Assembly: GCA_032433765.1 (NCBI GenBank)
Contig: JAVIAB010000041.1
Coordinates: 80,123,555 to 80,187,554, forward strand
Length of the DNA stretch: 64,000 nucleotides
Reading direction: 5' to 3'
From: Megaustenia siamemsis
Lineage: Eukaryota > Mollusca > Gastropoda > Stylommatophora > Ariophantidae
Positions 58,105 to 64,000 of the stretch are shown piece after piece. A model generated the notes under the pieces. That model saw only the letters and a program-made list of their open reading frames with translations. It had not been told where the DNA came from and ran no database searches. A program made the translations under genes and the position numbers. Position 1 is the stretch's first letter, and each line of letters begins with the position of its first letter.

Positions 58105-58317
58105 TTCAACTGAGAGTATTACACAACAGGCCCTTTTTTGGAATCCCCAGGGAAAAAGACAAAGAGGAAGACCAAGGAATTCTTGTAGAAGACAGATCGA
58201 AGTAGAGATGAAGATGAAGACATGGAATGATCTTAAAAAAATTGCAAAAAACAGAATAACTTCGGAAAGTGTTTGTTGAAGACCTATGCTCCACTGGGAG
58301 CTAAAAGGTAGAAGAGA
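58105..58317 (+). mobile_element. LINE C-terminal fragment between arrays
   Basis: QQALFWNPQGKRQRGRPRN and the following charged region ending KTWNDLKKIAKNR form the C-terminal end of a LINE protein. It is followed by one reversed array C unit and the GGTAGAAGAGATTCTCCTG junction, as at 37796-37924. Confidence 0.7.
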
Positions 58318-58500
58318 TTCTCCTGTTAACAGATTTCGTCTCTCACGTTCTCCTGTTAACAGAATCTTCTGTTTGGCGAATTCTTCCTTGTATTCTTCTG
58401 TTGGTTTAATTATTCCTTTGTAGTCTTAAATTGCTGGAATTCTTCCTTGTAGTTTTCTGTTGGTGGAATTCTTCCTTGTAGTTTTTTTTTATATAGAAAT
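58318..58500. repeat. Short remnants of arrays A and B before cassette 4
   Basis: One to two array A units then about four array B units, ending in a poly-T stretch. Confidence 0.8.
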
Positions 58501-58726
58501 TCTTCTTCGGGTTCTCAGTTTGTGAAAGTGTTTCTGTTGATCAGGTAGGTTAGACATTGTTGATGATTTGAACTGTATGTTTCATGCTCTGACATAGGCT
58601 GCAATGTCGTCACAAGAAAGAATGTAAAAGGTAACGTATGGTAGCGCTAACTGGAGAGATGACGTACTGGCCATGTACACTGGAGTCCATTTTGTACATT
58701 TTTCTAAATGGTCTCCCTTGACTTAC

Positions 58727-58903
58727 CTTTGACCTCGTCGTTGTCAACAATGAAGGGCGACGTGAACGGTTTCGTCCTTGAACTTAGCTCACTGGAGTTC
58801 CTTGAATCCTGACGGTGTTGACTGTGCCAGGGTCGCTGCTCTTTCATTGATTCATGTCGTGGTCTCGTTATAGGCGGGACCTTCAGGGGCGGTAACAACG
58901 CAG
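58727..58903 (-). CDS. Fucosyltransferase stem-cassette exon, copy 4
   Basis: 177 bases, phase 1-1, with GTAAGT donor and CCCACAG acceptor. It reads RNS at the variable spot after HRQDS. Intron bases next to the donor (GGGAGA in place of ACGAGA) are shared with copy 5 but not with copies 1-3, so 4 and 5 are closest relatives. The module spans about 58540-59375. Confidence 0.72.
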
Positions 58904-59384
58904 CTGTGGGAGATAATGTTGATAATGGAGAAGTTTTTGTGAGAACAGAATACAGTGTCATGTAGGGATACATGCAGAAAACGTCAACATTTGATACAAA
59001 TGTGTAAATCAATCATTTGTGGCATCTAAATATAGTTCTTTCTTTCTTTCTCTCTGTCTTTCTTTCTTTCTTCTTCCTCTTCTTAATTTTCCTCTGCCTC
59101 TTCTTCTCCCACTAGCTTTGAGTAGTTGCCTGATGTGCAAAAAATATACATTCGTACTTACACTCACATGATAATGATGAAAGTTGCTGCAGAAACATAG
59201 ACAGTCTTAGTTGTCAAGTGCTAATGTACGACCAAATGATACACGTCAGTTGTTGTATATCAGTGATCACTTCACTACTCTAACACTCGCTACATCTTTA
59301 AACATCGTTTAAACAACTCTCCGATGATTGCAGGACTCATTTAGCCACGGATTTTGTCGAATGTCTTCTACCTTTAAACTCCCT

Positions 59385-60368
59385 GTGGAGCATAGGTCTT
59401 TTACACAAATTTTCAGCTCCCTGTGGAGCATAGGTCTTTTACACAAATTTTCAGCTCCCTATGGAGCATAGGTCTTTTACACAAATTTTCAGCTCCCTGT
59501 GGAGCATAGGTCTTTTACAAAAATTTTCAGCTGCCTGTGGTGCAGAGGTTTTCAACAAACACATTCAGCTCCCTGTGGAGCATAGGTCTTCAACAAACAC
59601 TTTCAGCTCCCTGTGGAGCATAGGTCTTCAACAAACACTTTCAGCTCCCTGTGGAGCATAGGTCTTCAACAAACACTATCAGTTCCCTGTGGAGCATAGG
59701 TCTTCAACAAACACTTTCAGCTCCCTGTGGAGCATAGGTCTTCAACAAACACTTTCAGCTCCCTGTGGAGCATATGTCTTCAACAAACAAACACGTTTAA
59801 CTCCCTGTGGCACATAGGTCTTCAACAAACACTTTCAACTCCATGTGGAGCATAGGTCTTCAACAAACACTTTCAGCTCACTGTGGAGCATAGATCTTCA
59901 ACAAACTAAAACTTTCAACTCCCTGTGGAGTATAAGTATTCAAAAAACACTTTTAACTCCCTGTGGAGCATAGGTCTTCAACAAACACGTTTAACTCCCT
60001 GTGGAGCATAGGTCTTCAACAAACACTTTCAACTCCATGTGGAGCATAGACCTTCAACAAACACATTCAACAAACTAAAACTTTCAACTCCCTGTGGAGT
60101 ATAAGTCTTCAAAAAACACTTTTAACTCCCTGTGGAGCATAGGTCTTCAACAAACACGTTTAACTCCCTGTGGAGCATAGGTCTTGAACAAACACTTTCA
60201 ACTCCATGTGGAGCATATGTCTTCAACAAAACTTTCAACTCCCTGTGGAGAATAGGTCTTCAACAAACACTTTCAACTCCATGTGGAGCATATGTCTTCA
60301 ACAAACACTTTCAACTCCATGTGGAGCATAGTTCTTCAACAAACACTCTCAACTCCCTGTGGAGCATA
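59385..60368. repeat. Array C (38-bp), after cassette 4
   Basis: About 26 units, the first four carrying a TTTTACACAAATTTTCAGC variant. Confidence 0.92.
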
Positions 60369-60754
60369 GCACTCTCTTTTCTAAAAGACTACTCCATCTA
60401 ATCAGTCTGAACTTACCTGTTGAGTCCCTCCTGAATCCTCTAAAAACATCTCCTTAAATATGTGATCCTGCCTAGATCCAATGTTTGCTCCTCGGTTGGT
60501 CGCTCACCCATCAATGTTATCCTACTCTAATTATCTGCTTTGACTATGTCACTTCACCCTGTTATTTTAATCTTTATCACAATCCTAATAATGCATTTAG
60601 CCTTCTCTCTTGCTTTACATAAGTTGTTCACGATCTGCCGCCATATAAAAGGATATTGATGATGCAGGAGTTGTAAACTGCGGTCTCTGTTTGAATTACT
60701 TACGAGTTTGCTGTTTTGCTAAACACGGCTAGCAAGACGGGCAAAAGTGGTTAC
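60369..60754 (+). repeat. Block D, intact copy
   Basis: The uninterrupted version. TTGCTTTACATAAGTTGTTC at about 60609-60628 is the empty site of the large provirus. A second insertion, a SINE, follows at 60767. Confidence 0.88.
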
Positions 60755-60766
60755 GACTTTACCTAT

Positions 60767-61130
60767 AAAAAAAAAAGTAAAGTACCCCCCGTCACGCCAA
60801 GTGGCGTATAGGGAAATATGGTGTTAGTGACCCTATATTTTACAGACCTTCAGCACATGATTTTTGGGGTAATGTGGTCGGTATTACGCCCGTGCTGCTT
60901 TACTTTCCCAGAAAAAATCCGGTACCCATTTAAGGCTGGGTGAACCCGGAGCCGTCGGTTGGGATCGAACCCTACCCCTTGTCCGTAGTAGTCCAGTTCA
61001 CTAACCACTGAGCTATCGCGGCTCCCACTAATTTTTAGGGAATTAGTCAAACCCAGGTGTCCTCGCCAGGGAACGAACCCCGGCTGTTGCCGTGGTAAGC
61101 CAACCGCCTATCGATTGCGCTAACCGGACA
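60767..61130 (-). mobile_element. Dimeric tRNA-derived SINE
   Basis: A perfect 12-base duplication GACTTTACCTAT flanks it (60755-60766 and 61131-61142). Read on minus it starts with one tRNA-like head (61130 to about 61060; box A-like TTAGCGCAATCGATAGG, box B GGTTCGTTCCC). A linker follows, then a second, different tRNA-like head (about 61028-60950; CTCAGTGGTTAGTGAAC and GGTTCGATCCC), the body, and a T-rich end. Since one duplication encloses both, the dimer moved as a unit or one SINE landed in another very early. The second head and body equal the SINE at 28092-30312. Confidence 0.82.
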
Positions 61131-61154
61131 GACTTTACCTATGTCAGTGTTAAT

Positions 61155-62010
61155 TTCGGTATCCACAAATTTCTTCTCTCACGTTCTCCTGTTAACAGAT
61201 TTCTTCTCTCACGTTCTCCTGTTAACAGATTTCTTCTCTCACGTTCTCCTGTTAACAGATTTCTTCTCTCACGTTCTCTTGTTAACAGATTTCTTCTCTC
61301 ACGTTCTCCTGTTAACAGATTTCTTCTCTCACGTTCTCCTGTTAACAAGTTTCTTCTCTCACTTTCTCCTGTTAGCAGATTTCTTCTCTCACGTTCTCCT
61401 GTTAACAAGTTTCTTCTCTCACGTTCTCCTGTTAACAAGTTTCTTCTCTCACTTTCTCCTGTTAGCAGATTTCTTCTCTCACTTTCTCCTGTTAGCAGAT
61501 TTCTTCTCTCACGTTCTCCTGTTAGTAGATTTCTTCTCTCGCGTTCTCCTGTTAACAGATTTCTTCTCTCACGTTCTCCTGTTAACAGATTTCTTCTCTC
61601 ACGTTTTCTTGTTAACAGGTTTCTTCTCTCACGTTCTCCTGTTAACAGATTTCTTCTCTCACTTTCTCCTGTTAACAGATTTCTTCTCTCACTTTCTCCT
61701 GTTAACAGATTTCTTCTCTCACTTTCTCCTGTTAACAGATTTCTTCTCTCACGTTCTCCTGTTAACAGATTTCTTCTCTCACTTTCTCCTGTTAACAGAT
61801 TTCTTCTCTCACGTTCTCCTTTTAACAGATTTCTTCTCTCACTTTCTCCTGTTAACAGATTTATTCTCTCACGTTCTCCTGTTAACAGATTTCTTCTCTC
61901 ACTTTCTCCTGTTAGTAGATTTCTTCTCTCGCGTTCTCATGTTAACAGATTTCTTCTCTCACTTTCTCCTGTTAACAGATTTTTTTCTCTCACGTTCTCC
62001 TGTTAACAGA
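61155..62010. repeat. Array A (30-bp), before cassette 5
   Basis: About 28 units, highly homogeneous, with a CACTTTCTCCT variant interspersed. Confidence 0.93.
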
Positions 62011-62290
62011 TTCTTCTGTTGGTGGAATTCTATCTTGTAGTCTTCTGTTGGTTTAATTATTCCTTTGTAGTATTATATTCCTGGAATTCTTCCTTGTAGT
62101 TTTCTGTTGGTGGAATTCTTCCTTGTAGTTTTCTGTTGGTGGAATTCTTCCTTGTAGTTTTCTGTTGGTGGAATTCTTCCTTGTAGTTTTCTGTTGGTGG
62201 AATTCTTCCTTGTAGTTTTCTGTTTATAAAATTCTTCCTTGTAGTTTTCTGTTGGTGGAATTCTTCCTTGTAGTTTTTCTTTTAGTATAA
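62010..62290. repeat. Array B (30-bp), before cassette 5
   Basis: About nine units of the GTTGGTGGAATTCTTCCTTG family. Confidence 0.9.
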
Positions 62291-62518
62291 ATTCTTCTTC
62301 GGGTTCTCATTTTGTGAAAGTGTTTCTGTTGATGAGGTAGGTTAGACATTGTTGATGATTGGAACTGTATATTTCATGCTCTGACATAGGCTGCAACGTC
62401 GTCACAAGAAAGAATGTAAAAGGTAACGTATGGAAGCGCTAACTGGAGAGATGACGTACTGGCCATGTACACTGGAGTCCATTTTGTACATTTTTCTAAA
62501 TGGTCTCCCTTGACTTAC

Positions 62519-62695
62519 CTTTGACCTCGTCGTTGTCAACAATGAAGGGCGACGTGAACGGTTTCGTCCTTGAACTTAGCTCACTGGAGTACCTTGAATC
62601 CTGACGGTGTTGACTGTGCCCAGGTCGCTGCTCTTTCATTGATTCATGTCGTGGTCTCGTTATAGGCGGGACCTTCAGGGGCGATAACAACGCAG
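62519..62695 (-). CDS. Fucosyltransferase stem-cassette exon, copy 5
   Basis: 177 bases, phase 1-1, intact splice sites. It reads Ser for the first Pro of LLPPLK and Gly for Trp in EQRPWHS, the most divergent copy at the protein level. The module spans about 62325-63165. Being farthest right, it would be the first of the five cassettes in the transcript. Confidence 0.72.
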
Positions 62696-63164
62696 CTGTG
62701 GGAGATAATGTTGATGATGGAGAAGTTTTTGTGAGAACAGAAGACAGTTTCATGTAGGGATACATGCTGAGAATGTCAACATTTGATACCAATGTGTAAA
62801 TCAATTATTTGTGGCAACTAAATATAGTTATTTCTTTCTTTCGTTTTACTCTTCTCTCTCTTTTTTTCCTCTTCTTCTACTTTCTCTTCTTCTTCTCCCA
62901 CTAGCTTTGAGTAGTTGCCTGATCTGAAAGAAATATTCATTCGTACTTACACTCACATGATAATGATGAAAGTTGCTGAAGAAACATAGACAGTCTTAGT
63001 TGTCAAGTGCTACTGTACGACCAAATGATACACGTCAGTTGTTGTATATCAGTGATCACTTCACTACTCTAACACTCGCTACATCTTGAAATATCGTAGA
63101 CAACTCTCCGATGATTGCAGGACTCATTTAGCCACGGATTTTGTCGAATGTCTTCTTCCTTTAA

Positions 63165-63908
63165 ACTCCCTGTGGAGCATAGGTCTTCAACAAACACTTT
63201 CAACTCCCTGTGGAGCATAGGTCTTCAACAAACACATTCAACTCCCTGTGGAGCATAGGTCTTCAACAAACACATTCAACTCCCTGTGGAGCATAGGTCT
63301 TTTACACAAATTTTCAGCTCCTTGTGGAGCTTAGATTTTCAACAAACACATTCAGCTCCCTATGGAGCATAGGTCTTCAACAAACAACCATGTTTAACTC
63401 CCTGTGGAGCATACAACAAACACTGTCAGTTCCCTGTGGAGCATATGTCTTCAACAAACAAACAAGTTTAACTCCCTGTGGCGCATAGGTCTTCAACAAA
63501 CACTTTCAACTCCCTGCGGAGAATAGGTCTTCAACAAACACTTTCAGCTCCCTGTGGAGCATAGGTCTTCAACAAACTAACACTTTCAACTCCCTGTGGA
63601 GCATAAGTCTTCAAAAAACATTTTCATCTCCCTGTGGAGCATAGGTCTTCATCAAACACTTTCAACTCCCTGTGGATCATAGGTCTTCAACAAACACTTT
63701 CAACTCTCTGTGGAGCATAGGTCTTCAACAAACACTTTCAGCTCTCTTGGAGCACAGGTCTTCACCAAACACTTTCAACTCCCTGTGGAGCATAGGTCTT
63801 CAACAAACACTCACAACTCCCTGCGGAGCATAGGTCTTCAACAAACACATTCAACTCCTTGTGGAGCATAGGTCTTCAACAAACACTTTCTGCTCCATGT
63901 GGAGCATA
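63165..63908. repeat. Array C (38-bp), after cassette 5
   Basis: About 19 units of the GTGGAGCATAGGTCTTCAAC family. Confidence 0.92.
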
Positions 63909-64000
63909 GCCCTCTCTTTTCTAAAAGACTACCCCACCTAATCAGTCTGAACAAACCTGTTGAGTCCCTCCTGAATCCTCTAAAAACATCTCCTTAAATA
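63909..64000 (+). repeat. Block D, start of a further copy at the window edge
   Basis: Matches the first 92 bases of the D copies, so the composite unit array continues to the right of the window. Confidence 0.85.

Noticed and set aside
57292..58279. Repeat proteins with RFLLSRSPVN or DFFSHVLLL units
   Set aside because: This is array A in different frames, and the same occurs at 61092-62040.
61056..61133. A functional tRNA gene on minus
   Set aside because: Box A and B-like motifs are present, but the head is continuous with a SINE dimer enclosed by a target duplication, so it is a SINE head.

Overview
This is nuclear DNA from an animal, most plausibly a mollusc, though that lineage call is weak. 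The grounds are split genes with GT-AG introns, tRNA-derived SINEs, YADD-type LINEs, a solo LTR, a hAT-like element and two Polinton/Maverick elements. Only one cellular gene is recognisable: an alpha-1,3-fucosyltransferase (family GT10) on the minus strand. It enters from beyond the right edge and stops at 11424. Its 5' exons (cytoplasmic tail and membrane anchor) are outside the window. Almost everything else is intron or downstream DNA made of tandem repeats and mobile elements.

Layout. 1-5040 is (CAT/CAC)n. 5041-11008 is a 35-bp minisatellite. Three phase-compatible downstream exons lie at 11424-12109 (catalytic domain and stop), 18823-18947 and 21880-22066. The introns between them are filled by minisatellites of 35, 29, 42, 77, 31, 15 and 28 bp and by a solo LTR (20107-20978). 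LINE debris and arrays of 30 and 57 bp follow (23190-25125).

From about 25.1 kb to the end, the locus repeats a composite unit in + order: 30-bp array A, 30-bp array B, a conserved module holding one 177-bp exon (read on minus), 38-bp array C, and unique block D. Five copies of the 177-bp exon survive (27176, 30615, 38728, 58727, 62519). All are open, all have intact AG/GT splice sites, and all are symmetric phase 1-1, so any subset could be spliced in frame. They encode a 59-residue Pro/Arg/Ser-rich stretch expected in the stem of this Golgi enzyme. This exon-cassette array is the most distinctive host feature.

Mobile DNA in the unit array. A tRNA-SINE is split by a hAT-like element (8-bp target duplication), which carries an internally deleted LINE. 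A 4.3-kb deletion-derivative Polinton (31310-35645) has 1.15-kb inverted repeats, a 6-bp duplication and an integrase remnant. A 15.6-kb AT-rich Polinton/adintovirus-like provirus (41599-57192) is inserted in one copy of block D. Two other D copies preserve the empty site.

The large provirus carries a polymerase B remnant lacking its catalytic core and split by a LINE, a zinc-ribbon protein, an integrase, an ankyrin protein and two helix-turn-helix-like proteins. It then carries a leftward structural block: small core/membrane proteins, candidate minor capsid protein, packaging ATPase, double jelly-roll major capsid protein, three tandem fibre-like genes and an adenain-like protease. A divergent phospholipase A2 gene ends the set. 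Most of these genes carry frameshifts or stops, so this is an old, inactive insertion. Repeat copy numbers below are estimates from length divided by period.
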